NCBI GenBank assembly: GCA_029718625.1
Contig: CM056396.1
Span: 29,284,092-29,348,091, forward strand
Source of the DNA: Synaphobranchus kaupii
Lineage: Eukaryota > Chordata > Actinopteri > Anguilliformes > Synaphobranchidae
Direction of reading: 5' to 3'
DNA: 64,000 nucleotides
The notes below the pieces were generated by a model. That model did no database searches. It was not told the DNA's origin and saw nothing but the letters and a program-made list of their open reading frames with translations. How positions within the stretch are numbered: position 1 is the first letter of the stretch; each line of letters opens with the position of its first letter. Position numbers and translations under genes: made by a program. This document shows positions 41,526 to 61,930 of the stretch, piece by piece.

Positions 41526-44040
41526 ATCAGCGGTCAATTCTTCGGACTCTGAGGTAATCTGAGAAGCGCGCTCGAAGGTATTCCCCGATATTTGCCAAGT
41601 TGCGTGAGCAGCATCATCATTTTCAAACACCATGCTAAGTTTCCTGGTTCTACAAAAGAGTGGTCGATCAGATTACAGAGATAGCCGGTTCAACGAGTAG
41701 CCTAATATACATTCAGTGTAGGCCTAAATCCAGGCTGCCTTTGGAATTAGTAAAGGATGGATTTTCACAAAACAAATGCCGGCCAATGTGTATCCGTTGG
41801 GGACAACATATGTTTAGGCTATCAGCTGTCTGTGATGTAGAATAGGCGTATCAGCCGGAGATGCATTGCTTTTTGGTATTCGTGTACCGTCTCTGAGGAA
41901 CTAGGAGGAACTCGTAATTTTAGCCAAATTATATGAACTAGCCTACCTGTCCTGTTTTCCCGGTCTGATCAGTCATAGACGATTGCTTCTCCCAGCGCAG
42001 TAGACAGCAACGCAAGCTTGCAACGTCAGGCAAACATAGAGCTGATATAAACATATAAAGTCGAATCACTGATTTATTTTTGTATATGTTTCAATTACGT
42101 AGTAGTTGTTTCACTATTACCCAAGTCAATTTATGTGATAAACACGCTCGTGATGACAAAAGCGTATAGAAAGGAAATAAAACTATAGCCTACTTGACAC
42201 CATCTTGAGTGGAAATTGGCGTTTCTGTTCGTAGCTATTTGTTTATTAAATAACATTTTCTAAAATAAAGTAGGCTAAATAAAGTAGAAAGATTTTTTTT
42301 GTCTTTACTACTAACAGGCTGTCATAAAACAACAACATGGTCCATGATGGGGGGGAAAAATGATACCACCCGTGTTTGCGTAAAGCAGGAAACACGTAGG
42401 AACATTCAGAAGAAAAAAACTGCCACAGTAAAAGCAAATGTTTGAAAACAGTCTCCCACGTAGGTTAAAGCGAACAAGATATGAACCATTCAGTGTCTTC
42501 TTTAGAGCCATTACACTGCCATACGCATTATCTCTTTTACGACTTCTGTAGACATACTGACTTAATCTTCCTTATATATCCTCGGCTGCGCCTCGGGCAA
42601 TTTACTACCTCTGCGTTGGGCATTTAAACTGTGCAATGCCCGGCTCCTCGGTCATTATTGCTTACCTAACTCTCGACTGGTTCAGTCGAACGAATTTAAA
42701 CATGGATTCATTTATAGGCCTCTGTCTTCAGGGCATGGAATACATTTGGGAATTTAAACCAGGGAAAGTATATACACGTTACTGAGAACACATTCTGAAC
42801 CCAAGTAGCCTATAGCCTATTGATCATAGACCAAATTTTGAGTTAGACCAAGATAAATGACTGGGTAGGCCCTGAATCAGTTGGTGGTATATAGGCTTTA
42901 GTTGAAGTTTATAAAGGGTCTGTACATGACTGAATACTCATTTCCAAATACTTTCATGTGTTTTTTAATGCCATTAATTCAGATTTGATCATTTTTCAGA
43001 TGGCAACCCCAAGTGCATTTTAAAGGGCATTTCAGGTGAGCTGTCGGTCACCAGGACGCAGAAGTACACAGCTTGTTTAGTATATGCTCTCCCCGTATGT
43101 TGCACCTATTTATAAATTACTATGACTGGAATTTATGATGCGCTGTTGAATTGATGGCCGCGGTTCAGCCCGCCAGCGTTTGTCGCGCGCCCCGAGGAAG
43201 GGGCCTCGCCACGCGCGTTCATCGTTAAATAAACTCAATTTAAATAGTGTTTTTTTTATTTATTTTTAATTGGGGGGGAATTACTGCAAGATAAGGTTAC
43301 AACCTCTTCAAGATGCAATTTTTTTTGGATCTCATTTTCTTGATGCTATTTTGGGAAATAAATTGGTTATCTTATAAATAATGCGTACCAAGTAAAGTTA
43401 AAGATGTTCATTTCGAAATACTGCACAAAATATACCAATGTAATTCTATGGTGTAATTCTACATTTACTGATGTCAATACCTATGGGTTTTGTCAAAAAG
43501 AAAAATAAACTGCCACATCCGTTCTAAAAGTGTTGTGCTGTAATATCCTTCTGGAAAGATTTATGTTCTTACCCATCTTGCTCCTTGAAATGATGTACAG
43601 AATATTTTACTTTGTTAATGATGATAAAGCAAAGGAACAGATTAACTTTTATTTTTATTATTATGACCAAATTATTTATTCATAAACAGAAGTACCTTCA
43701 CTGTCTCCGCAAACTCCATGCATTTAAAATTGAACTGGACTTTATCCAAAATGTGCTGAAAAAGAGATGAGAATAATTACTTTCTAAAGAACTATGAGCT
43801 TGCTATGCAAACAACCCGATATATATTTTTATAGCCCCTGCTTATCCTATATATTTTGAGCTTATTGGCGGATGCTGTAAGAGGATGTGAGCTATGTTGC
43901 TATATGGTACAGCGTGGCGGATGATCATTTTCAAGGTGTAGGTCCAATGTTGTACCATGTACCGCATACAACCATTGAGAAGGTGTAGGTCCAAATCCCA
44001 ATTCATAAATAAAAGTAAATAATTCAGACAAGAACCGTTT
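41526..44040. other. Interval between the hsd17b8 promoter and brd2 3' end
   Basis: No exon is recognised on either strand. It is AT-rich, with a short CpG-rich patch at 43155-43230 and a few poly-T/A runs. Transcription of brd2 may extend into it through the additional AATAAA signals on the minus strand near 43675 and 43650. Confidence 0.45.
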
Positions 44041-44061
44041 AAAGAATCATTTTTTGTGTGT

Positions 44062-44067
44062 TTTATT
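44062..44067 (-). terminator. brd2: Poly(A) signal candidate for brd2
   Basis: TTTATT on plus is AATAAA on minus. It is the first such signal downstream of the brd2 stop codon. Confidence 0.45.
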
Positions 44068-44844
44068 TATGTACAACTTCTCCAGTGAAAGTTACTGCGA
44101 GATTCTGTCGTCAACACAGGCGCTGACTGGCACTGCCCAGTTTTACTTCCCCTTTAATTTAGCTTAGTTTTCATAGAAAATAAACAAGAGACAAGAAGTA
44201 AGGCTGCGTTTGTCGTGTCAAAGGCTGAACATGAAAAACTAATGTAACAGAAAAAATAAAAACACAAATAAAAAAGGGGTAAAATAAATGGCCTTGTCGG
44301 CTTGATTGAAACATGCCACCGTGTTGTGTGCAACTATGAGGAGTATTTACAAGGATTCCAGTAAAACGGTCTTCGTCTTGCAACTCTGCGCCTTTATCAA
44401 CCTACTCGTCATTCTCGCCCTGCATTAACGCGTGCGTCCATCTGCACGCCTGCCATTTCTAGCACATTCAATTTTGTTTTTGAACTACGAGACAGGAAAA
44501 CAAAAAAATACGGTCTTAATTTATGTTCAGACTATCCCTCTTCCCCAATTATCTCTCTCTCTCGACAAATATACAATCAAGACTATTTCCTACGGGCAGG
44601 AAGGAGGTCAGCATCACATTCCGCCATTTATACGATAACCGGCGCACACTGATGATGTCAGTCACGTTCCGCCTTCTGTCACACCTCCCCTTCGCCTTAA
44701 AAAATAAAATAAAATAAATCTCCCCGTGGTCAACATGCAGAAAGAGTCCCACAGGAAGCTGCCTTGGTTAAGGACCCTTGTGATGCAAAGAGAAGCCGCT
44801 ATGGAAACGGCTCCTAGACCTGCGTCGCAAGACCAAGGCTGCAT

Positions 44845-44992
44845 TCGGAATGGCTCCTAGTGCACTGTTTAGGGGATTGGCCATTCTGATGGGTTCTGAA
44901 TTCTCAATTGAGAACACTGAGAATTGGGACATCCTACAAAATGGCTGATTCCCTAAATAGTGCACCATAAAGTGTATAGGGAGCCAAATGGT
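44845..44992. mobile_element. Hairpin MITE inside the brd2 3' UTR
   Basis: GGCTCCTAGTGCACTGTTTA at the left is complementary to TAAATAGTGCACCATAAAGT and TAGGGAGCC at the right, with ATGGCC/ATGGCTG also paired. In the brd2 transcript it would form a stem of roughly 50 bp. Confidence 0.6.
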
Positions 44993-45848
44993 CAGCGTAG
45001 AGCCAAGAGCGGACCGGTCATAATGGTGCTTACGTCATGCCAGACCAGTAAAGCAGGACGGGGTTAATGCTACAGGACTTCACACGCTACGGGAGTGCAG
45101 GGTGAAAGAGGAAAGTGCACACGCGTGTGTGAGAATCAAGAGATGGGGGGGGGTCAAAGGGCACACACATACACGCACAAAGCAACTTCCTGTCTCGTTT
45201 TTTGAAAAATACTACACACAAAAAAAAAAAAACTACTCTCCTCTCCATCCCTCCCTCCCTCCATCCATCCACCCCCTTTCAGTTCAGTTCCTGTGTCCCC
45301 CTCTGGGGACGCCTTAAAATTCTTCTTTATAAAAGAAAAAAATAGATATTTATATATTTGTACACGTATATACACAGAGCTGGGGATGAGGAAAGGTCCA
45401 CTGGATGGAGACTCGCTTTCCCCAATCCCCCCCCTCCAACCCCTCTTCCATGGAAACTTCCAGAAGCTTTTCTCCAAGAACATGGAGGGAGGGGGGGGGG
45501 GGGGGGGGGGGTGACCCTTTCTGCCTGACCCCCTGTTCTTTCATCCATCCATCCATTCCAGAGAAAGGAGGAAGCGTTTCATCAACCGCTCCATGAGAGG
45601 AATGTTTCGTCATCTTTTTTTTCCTGGAGAGAAACCTCTCTATTTTTTAAGAAACCCATCCCTCTCTCCCTCTTCTTGCTTTCTTTCTCTCCATCCCTCC
45701 CTCTCCCTGGCTCAGCTCCCCAAAGTACTGGGGAAGCCCCTCTGTCCCTCTCTCCCTCCCTCTCTCCATTCCCAGTCCAGTCCAGTCCTCCGGCAGGTTC
45801 TGGCGTCGGCTGTCGTCTCGTCCGACCCCCCCCCCGTCACTGATGACA

Positions 45849-53500
<7,652 letters not shown>

Positions 53501-53517
53501 CTGGAGGGGTTCAGAGC

Positions 53518-53625
53518 ACGCCCATTACACCTCCATTACACGCCCATTACAAGCCCGTTACATGCCCATTACACATCCCCATTGCACGCCCATTACACCT
53601 CCATTACACTTTTGTTCCTTCAACA
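53518..53625. repeat. CCCATTACAC repeat upstream of brd2 exon 1
   Basis: Repeated GCCCATTACACCTCCATTAC units, about 10-11 bp each, directly upstream (minus sense) of the acceptor. Confidence 0.75.
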
Positions 53626-54090
53626 CAGCTCATTGGCAAATTTGAATGCAAACATCTCAAGGTGATTGGTCAGAAAGCTCTAGTTTTAGTTTGAAATAAG
53701 TTGTGCTGTTGGTGATTGGAGATCCTGAAACATATACATCGAGATCTTTGGTACTTGGACAGACCAGGATTGTGTAAGAATGTGTGTTGTATAGAGGGAA
53801 AGGGAGCAGGCTAGTAACATCCGGTCCGAGGGGCTGTCCAAGGCACCACCTTCAAAGGTAAATGCATTCATTTCTTTGTCTCCTGCGGCACTAGGCTCAC
53901 AGCATACATTGAGGGTCTAGCTTTGTATGTTTCTCTGTTGTATCTGTGTCCAATAAATTGTTTAGTTCTGTGTCAGTAGCAGTCTTTTCCTGGTTTAACA
54001 CTTGAGAACCTAGAAATAATACCGAGGTAAAGAGTGTGTTTTGTGATTATTATTATAAGTACGTTTTTCTTACACAGACACAGCAGGGGG
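53626..54090. other. brd2 5' intron, no recognised feature
   Basis: No recognisable exon, repeat family or regulatory block beyond short AT-rich sequence. Confidence 0.4.
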
Positions 54091-54097
54091 TTATTTT

Positions 54098-54252
54098 ACA
54101 AAGCAGGATTAGTGAGTTAGCTGGATAACTGCACTTAGTAAAACCCGGAACCCTCCAAAATCTGGATCATGGACTGAAGTATAAAAGAGCTGTTCCGGGT
54201 TTTACTCGGTGCAGTTATCCAGCTAACTCACTAATCTTGCTCTGTGAAATAC
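54098..54252. mobile_element. Hairpin MITE copy 2 (CACAAAGCAGGATTA family)
   Basis: TTTACAAAGCAGGATTAGTG and AGTTAGCTGGATAACTGCAC at the left are inverted as GTGCAGTTATCCAGCTAACT and TCTGTGAAATACCCC at the right, with AGTAAAACCCGGA paired to CCGGGTTTTACT. The same family is at 26876-27045 and 55130-55632. Confidence 0.85.
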
Positions 54253-55129
54253 CCCCCGCCCCCCTGCGCCCGCCTGAGCAAGACTGAGCCTCTGGCGAGC
54301 ACGGCTGCTTCCTGTAACCTTGTTACGAAACGGCAAGTACGAAACAGGCCATGCCTTTGTAATCACGGTCAACGCCTCATAAACCTTACGTACGGTTCCT
54401 GTAGGTTCAGGATTTAGACACAAATTGTAAATAAATAAATAAATAAAAGTGATACGACCAACTAAACCTGGAGCTCAGAAGGGCAAGTTCTGCCTTTTGC
54501 CCCCTTATCACAGAGCAACTCAGTATGTGTTCATTATGAATCACGAATGAGACAGTAAAACTATGAGTTATCTGTTACGCAATACAGTCATGTGGGCAAA
54601 GTGTGCCGAGACCGACTTATCGGGCAATTTGGGCTGGTCAAAACCATTAGCAATCGATCCGAGATCGAAATTCTACAGCGAGCGGCTGCGTTTAGGACCG
54701 CTTCTACGCTCGTAGAGTTGATCGGAGCCCCTACGTCACCTCCTTTATTGATCACGTTTGTAAAAGAAAATCCGTGTGGTTTTGGGACAAATCCCACCTC
54801 ACTCCCATGCATGGAGTCACATGATCGGGAGCGATCTATAATGGATCTGTATGACATTTGAACGCACGCAGTTGAAAATAAACACGTCTAAGTGCTGAGG
54901 GTGTCCAGTCTTATCTGAAAAGGGCCGCTGTGGCCGCAGGTTTTTGTTTTAGCCCACCAAAGCCCGCCAGATTCAACGCATTAACTAATCATGGTCTTCA
55001 ATCAAGACCCTGACAAGTAGAATCTTGGTGCTGGGTTAAAACAAAAACCAGGACACACACACACAATCCTTTTTGGTTACGACTGGACACCCTTGGAAGA
55101 CTAGCGTACAAAAAGCAATGAGTACAGGG
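54253..55129. other. brd2 5' intron with an unexplained CpG-rich segment
   Basis: The part at 54585-54870 is relatively CpG-rich and open on both strands for about 89 codons. Neither translation resembles a family I know. It could be a fragment of a repeat. The remainder is unremarkable. Confidence 0.35.
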
Positions 55130-55632
55130 GGGTATTCACAAAGCAGGATTACTGATTTAACTGGATAACTGCACTAAATCTGGAATTTAGTAAAACCCGG
55201 AACCCTCCCAAATCTGAAGTAAAAACAGCTTCCGCTTACCGGTTCTGTGGATTCTTATGGGAGCTGCTCATTGGCGCATGAAGCCAATTCATGGAGGCGC
55301 CATGTTAGACTATGGGCATGTTAGACTATGGGGGCTTTTTGGAACCAGAGCATGCATACTGGGTATCTAAACATGCTGACCCAATTGGAATGAAAACAAT
55401 CTTATAACTTCTTCTGTGGGGTGCAGAAAAAAAATCTGGCCTGGGTAATTTCGTAGTTTTTAATGGCCTTCAATGGGAAAATCTGCTTTTTGACATCAGA
55501 ACAGAGACTGCAATACCTCCGGTGACCACAGGAGTTTGCGAGCGTCAAGAAGAATTTCAATCCCTGGTCCCCTGGTTTTACTCAGTGCAGTTATCCAGCT
55601 AACTCAATAATCCTGCTTTGTGAAATACCCCC
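55130..55632. mobile_element. Hairpin MITE copy 3 with a central insertion
   Basis: Left arm CACAAAGCAGGATTACTGAT and right arm AACTCAATAATCCTGCTTTG with GTGAAATACCCC match the other copies. Between them lie about 350 bp (55215-55568) absent from the shorter copies, including a short tandem GTTAGACTATGGG. It is a longer subfamily member or a nested insertion. Confidence 0.75.
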
Positions 55633-56095
55633 TGTGGATTAAAGGTAAGGCCCCTCCGGCTCCTCCGGCGTCCTCCCCCCCCCCCCCCCCCCGGTCGTCG
55701 TCGTAACGAGCCAATCACAGGGAGCCCCCAGAGGAGAGGGAAAGGGAAAATGGAAAGAAAACACCTGCACATGGTTTATTATTGCCCATTTCCTTTCTAT
55801 CCCCATAGCAACCCAGCAAAAGGAGCACTCCCAACTGGCAGTCGGATTGGCATAACCATGGCAACCAGCCCCACTGCCACCGTGGTTGAGAATGGGCCTG
55901 CGGCAGGTGCTGCGTGCGCGCATACGTGCACCTCTTAAGTCCCGCAAATACAGTCCCTTATCTCGACACACCCAAAAACACACACGCCCACGTATGCAAA
56001 GCCGAGACCACTGGCCGCACCGGCGGACCTCTGGGCCAATCACAAGAGCCATTCCGGAACAGTAAAACCTGGAAGATACGCTCCAATACAAACAC

Positions 56096-56373
56096 GGGCG
56101 CGTCCCAATACTGCATCCTCCTTTCCTCCACTACCACCTCCTCTCCTCCGTGCCCCGGAAGCCTCAAATCTTTGTGTCTTGATCTAATGTTGCTGATTAA
56201 ATATTAATTACATATTAATGTCTCTATGCAAACCGCAATGTCAGGCACATTGTATACTGCACATGCACATATTTGTGCTTTTACTTTAATGTACAGGCAG
56301 TTTTGCATGCTTCCGAACAGGAGAGGAGAGGGGGAAAGGAGGTGAGGATTGAAGAATATTGGGATGCACCCCC
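56096..56373. mobile_element. MITE with GCGTCCCAATA ends
   Basis: GGGCGCGTCCCAATA at the left is mirrored by TATTGGGATGCACCCC at the right. Inside, CCTCCTTTCCTCC...GGAAGC pairs with GCTTCC...GGAGAGG...GGAAAGGAGG. About 278 bp, no coding capacity. Confidence 0.75.
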
Positions 56374-57394
56374 ACTCCCACAATAACTAGATAAAGAAAA
56401 GAGCTAATTTGTTGCAGCACCATGCTGATTAAGCCAATTCAAATAATCAAGAGCAGAAGATGGCACAACTGAAAGGGCCAAACGGAAATCCTGAACCGGA
56501 TCGGGATCGGCCCCTGATTTATGCCCAGTCATTCCCCTCAGTGATGCAAGAGGCTTCCATGGCTTGCACTCCTTACATCACACAGCAAGACCCAGGGAAG
56601 GGCGGGGTCACCAGGGGAGAGAGGGAGGAAGGGAGAAGGGGCGGAGGGAGAGAGGGAAGGGCTGACTGCTGGCGAGGGGTGGATTAGCACATTTACAGGA
56701 AAGGGGATGATGTGGGATTTGCTTAAAGGTGCCTTAAGAAGGGCAACTCTGCACACCTGATATTTTTGTTCTGGAAATAATGCTAATGTGTGACAATAGG
56801 GTCATTTTCCATGTCATTTCACACACAGAAGGGGAACATAACCATGGGGGAAATAACGGTCACCATATTCACTGGGAATACAATAGACAATCGATAGTAT
56901 AAAGAAACAGTCCTCCAAGCCATAGCTCCATGCTACAGATCAAACAGGTAATTGGTGTTATATTCCGTCTGCTGTGGCAGGATTAGGGTGGATTTTGACC
57001 ATTTATTTGGGTTCCTCATGTCCTAATCGTTGTTAGGACGGATTTAGGTCCATATCGGATTTATGGTACTATACTTAATGAATATTATGTGAACCATACC
57101 AAGTGAAAATGTCCAATTTTGGTGCAATCAAATAGCTTGACTTATCAGATCCAATTATATTTCTACAAAATTATGTTATACATGTCCACATGGAATAACC
57201 CCAAATATAATCACCAAAACGCCAGGAATTGCACTACTTTTTAAGCACACACTGTCACCATTTAGGTCCATTCAACACCTTTATAAACCTACAGGTGACC
57301 CCCACCCAGCCATCGAACTCGATACCTGAAGATCGCTTTCACCATACCTAGGCAAAAAAAAAAAAAAAAGTGTTGATAACTTCTATTTGATGTG

Positions 57395-57433
<39 letters not shown>

Positions 57434-58060
57434 GGGGGGGGGGGACTGGAATGGTTACCACTGGTAACAGAAGAGGAAATGGAAATTAGCTGTGCTGGTG
57501 CATCACAAGAGACCACAGCAGTGGAGCGGCTATAGGGGAGGAGAGTCTGGAGGGTAGAGCGGAGGTGGCGCACCAAATTAGAGCACAACATCAACTTAAC
57601 CCTTTGAAGTGCGCACATGACAAAACGTGATGGGAATGTTCTTAACTGAACATTCTAATGCTGATGTAACAATCACTACTGGTAATTGAAAGCAATGGAG
57701 TTCTAGAACACTGACTTAGAAAATATATATATATATTCCAAAAAACCTACTCTTTAAAGGGATAGAAGAGGAACTTGAGCAGGTATCTGTCATAATGGGA
57801 GGATACCCTGCTCCCCATAAGTTCAGCATTGCGTTTGTCAAGAAATATTAAGGAGGCCAATTCTTCCTAACCCATCTGTGTTGGATCTGAAATTCCAACT
57901 CATCCAAACTGCCCCCCCCCCCCAACAATTTCTACTCAATGTAGTTCAATTCTACTGTGATTTTACTCCCCCCCCCCCCCCCCCATTCTCTGTGCCCATG
58001 TGTTTTACAGGCCCAAAAAAAATCTTTTTTAATTACAGGCTCACTCTCCTTCTACAGGTC
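56374..58060. other. brd2 5' intron, microsatellites and homopolymers
   Basis: Contains a GT repeat running into poly-G (57399-57444), poly-C runs at about 57912-57922 and 57968-57984, and a purine-rich block near 56600-56660. No exon is recognised. Confidence 0.45.
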
Positions 58061-58830
58061 AATCTTACCTACCGTTTAGGGTAGCCTGATTTACTGTGAC
58101 ACTCGAACTCAAATAGTGCCAAAAACTAGGTTAACCCCCCCCAATTGAGTATTTGAACCCTTTAATGTAACCTTACAGGATATGAACATGAAATTACTCC
58201 AACAGGCCTTGTGAGGCCTACAGGACCTATAACCTCTTACCTGTAGCGGCTTCTGAACACTGAACCCAGACATCTGAGCAAATGCATGTGAGGCGGCATA
58301 GTTCAAAAACAATTTTAAGTCAATATTTTGCCCTTCAAAATGGTGTCAACCAACATTTACTGGTGGTTTTTGGCATTTTCACCCCAATCCTACACTTAAT
58401 TTCCAACCAATCCTGTCTGTTTGGATTCTTACTGGAAAATGAGTCTTCCGAATGTTTCAATGTTTTTCACCACAGCTTGTAAGAGCTGCAATAAAATTAC
58501 CATTTCGCCCCCACTCCCCAGTTAAGGCGTGTAGGCCGTGTACAAACTTGATTCCTTCAATTTCCAGTTCTGCTCGTGTGAAATCTCACCCAAAATTCCA
58601 ACTAGGTCAAATAAGGCCTACTGTTCCTGGTAACCAAGGAAACGGCCCTTTCGGACAAGCCAATTTACACTCTCGCCAAAGACCTCGGATTGAAACCGTT
58701 TGAGATTACGTTGGAATTTTGGGATATACGAGACAATAGTCCCCACTGTTCAATCATGGGGAAAAGAAGCAGTCGGAAACTACTGTACAACTTACCAAAT
58801 TAGGTTTTAAACATCAAACGGTGCTGATCA
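58060..58830 (-). other. brd2: Candidate alternative or upstream exons of brd2
   Basis: Three strong minus-strand donors are visible: TAG/GTAAGA at 58067, CAG/GTAAGA at 58241/58240 and TTG/GTAAGT near 58796. Before the middle one, an ATG at 58287 opens 15 codons and ends in phase 2, matching the phase needed at 53500; an internal acceptor would instead give a 33-bp exon. The last candidate has in-frame stops. Mammalian BRD2 has a conserved alternative exon in its 5' introns, so one of these could be its counterpart. This is inference only. Confidence 0.35.
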
Positions 58831-60900
58831 AATGAGTTGAAAAACACACAAGAGTATCGTGTCAATAAAAGCCTTTATTTTGATGGAAGGAAAAATGTCA
58901 CTTAAAAACTACAAAGCGCACATCTTGTCACGGACCTCAATTTACCAGATAATCATATCTATTGGAGTAAGAAACACGCATTACGGGGTTGAGCTCTGAC
59001 AGGGCTTAGTCAAATTGTGTGTGCAGAAAATAATTTACATTCATTCAAATGAGGGGACAGAGAAGGGTTCTACCTGGGCAGAAAATATATACAACATGGT
59101 ACTAATAGGGACAAGGAAAGAATCAGTGACATCAATACGGCTGTCAAATTCAGTAATTATACACAGTATACAATATTAAGCCGAAATGTCAATCCTATCA
59201 ATTTGACATGTGAAACCCACAGAAAAGATCAACTTTAATCGAGATGATGTTGAACCCCAGCTGAAACTAAGGACATATCCAAAAGCACCGTTTTTATTTT
59301 TATTTTTTTTTGCTAAACATTTTCAAATTACTTGTGGAAATAATTTCAGGCTCCACAAAAGCGGTTTAAGTAAGCAGTTAAATATTAATGAGAGGTTTAA
59401 GAAATAATTAGAAAAGAGAGAAGGATGACTCGATCTGTTCTCTACCAAAAAAAAAAAAAGCAAATGCTTTTATTGGGCCTGTAAGCTAAATCCTGAGGGT
59501 GAAAAGGGACCTGTGCATTTCAACTAGCTTATTTTGGTCACCCTGACAACCAAAGCATATCCCCACACATCAAGGAGAGCAGCTCAAACATAAAACTTAA
59601 CTGCAGGACTGACCAGAGACAACGTTGTACCCGAGCTCAAACTAAATCAAGTACAACATAGAGTAGAACGTGGTCAAGTAACGTTAAGAAATTTAAATGG
59701 AATAAAAGGATTTAAGACACGACAAGGCAAGGATAACGGCAGACCAATAAAACCAGGGTACAAGACTTCACTATTAAAAAGAGAAACGGTAAATTCATAG
59801 AAACTTTGATCCTTCACGATGAAACGAAGGGCGGGAATATAGCAAACTAAGTTGGTAGCCCAATTGTACTTGGATGAGAATTTTAACGCTACGTTACTGC
59901 ATGAAAGCAAATACAAATAATAAATACATTATGCCGTGAATATATTGAAAGGTACCGAGTTGGAAAAGTGCGAAGTTCCAACAGTAACAATCATTAGCTG
60001 AATCACAAGGTTAGCCCGTGTTTGTAAACACGAGACCGGGGCAAAACCCCACGTGCAGCAGCCTTGCGCGACAAAAAAAAATACATCACGGCCATGTATT
60101 ACTACACGAAGCCCTTTGAAATATTACCTCAATCAAACCTTTCCATTCAAGATTTTGGTGACTGCACATGTCACCTCTACAGTATACCCCCCCACCTCCC
60201 CTCCTCCTTGTTTTCACCCCCGTCCCCACCTCCCCTCCTCCTGTTTTCACACCCCATCCCATCCCCACGCAGAGCGCCAAACCACAAGCAATTCCAAAAT
60301 GTTGTCACTGGACACCACGGCCGTGAGAAGCTGCGTGTGGCTAACGTTAGCTCGCTAGCTAACCGTTTAAAATAACATCGGCGAACGCATTCCGGAGAAA
60401 CACAAGCGTCACCATATTATTTGTACACCCCGAAGTCCACAGACACACACTTCAAAATGCACATTAGCGTCCTAGAAAAACCACGCCATGCTAATTGGCT
60501 ACAGCCACGTAATAATACTATTGATCGGAGCGGGCGCATTTAGCTAACGTTAGCTACCGCTGACACCGGGTCCAATTAGTTGCAGCCAACTTACTAATTA
60601 GCTAACACTAGCCTAACCATCATTAGAAAAATATTATCTATTTTAAAGCATCCATTTAATCAAACGGGGAAACATTCACAAAACAAGTATTTACAAAGAC
60701 TGAAACTACATTCGTACCCAAACGTTTGTTAGCTAACGTTAGCCAAGCTAGCAAGCCGGTCTCTACGGAAACCTAGCAAAACTGCGGTAGCCGACCCACA
60801 AGCGATTTACTGCGGTTGTATAGCTAGTGAAATGCATGCAAATACCAGAAAAATTGCACCAAATGTGACAACTTGGACTTTTTGTAGCATAGACGCGACC
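58831..60900. other. brd2 5' intron, low in repeats, with GCTAACGTTAGC palindromes
   Basis: No minisatellites and few homopolymers, in contrast to the rest of the window. The 12-bp palindrome GCTAACGTTAGC occurs at 60340-60351, 60543-60554 and 60732-60743. No exon could be assigned. Confidence 0.4.
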
Positions 60901-61930
60901 CCATGAATTTGTGAACCGTCTGCAGGAAAAATGGCGTCGGCGCAGTAAGATACTGGCAAGCGAGTATGCAGGTGATTCAAAACATTCCCACTGTGATCAG
61001 ACGAGTTTGCAAGCTAAACTCGTCCACAACGAAAAACAAACAAAACTAGGCTACTCCTTGACATAAGATAATAACCCCAAAAGACAGTTATCCTGGAAAT
61101 ATCCAAAATAAGATTTGTATTGTTGAGATGTGCTCATTCCACTGGTGTTTAGGAAACTGCTTAGACCTCATCGGAAACTAGTAATAAATTCCACAGGAAA
61201 TATGATTCCACGGTCAACAATATCGGTTTGGATAATAAGGAAAATACCAATGGTTCCGATTGGTACCTGTCAATGGGCGGGTTTAAGGCGGTTTCCATCA
61301 GGATGGATCCGGATTCTGTTTAAAGAGCGATCTCTCCGGTTTCCGTCTCTCCTTCCCTTTCCTCCAATTCCTCCCCTCTTCCTCTAGATCACTACTTCAG
61401 CGAAATGGCGACGCGCTGCCTCCGCCCGGCATTTTATAAACCTACCATTACAGCGATTGGACAAAATGTCATCCCAGTTTCCACGCCCCTAGACTTTCAA
61501 TAGGCCACCCATATCATCCATCAAAAAAGTTTCACCACGCTTTACTGAAGCCCACCCCCCATAAACCTTTCTTTCCAACCAATTGGCATACCTCCATTGT
61601 CCGTCAAGTAAAACCCACGTTTTTATTGGCTTATGAGACATAAACTCAACTTTGTATGACTGCGATTGGTCTTCTAACACGCCCGTCTAAAAAAAAGGCT
61701 GTGTACACGCCCACCCACTCGCTTTCCCGACTGCATTACGTCAATGTGGTGAGAGAGAGCGCTCCGATTGGCCACTAGCTCTCAGGCGCGGGCAGCGAGT
61801 GTGGGTTGGAGGAACATCATTGGCTGGTCGAATACCTCACGCGCGCTAGACAGCAGTCTTCTGCATTCCGGGGTTCCGATTGTGCTGTGGATCTCTGCAA
61901 TTTCTTTCGCCCTCGCCATTTTAAACGTAG
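60901..61930 (-). promoter_or_regulatory. brd2: Probable brd2 promoter and non-coding first exon region
   Basis: CpG-rich compared with flanks. Seven CCAAT motifs, all readable in minus orientation (ATTGG on plus), lie near 61259, 61456, 61580 (palindromic), 61625, 61665, 61767 and 61820. There is a GC box GGGCGG at 61275-61280, a CRE-like TTACGTCA at 61737-61744, and YY1-like CGCCATTT elements (minus) near 60930 and 61405. The TSS was not located; a bidirectional promoter is possible. Confidence 0.5.

Larger units (their letters stand above)
44040..45848 (-). other. brd2: brd2 3' UTR (extent inferred)
   Basis: From the TGA at 45849-45851 the first canonical minus-strand AATAAA is at 44062-44067, giving a 3' UTR of about 1.8 kb. 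It includes a hairpin MITE, a long G/C homopolymer (45491-45511), CT-rich blocks and no collinear open frame. Confidence 0.5.
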
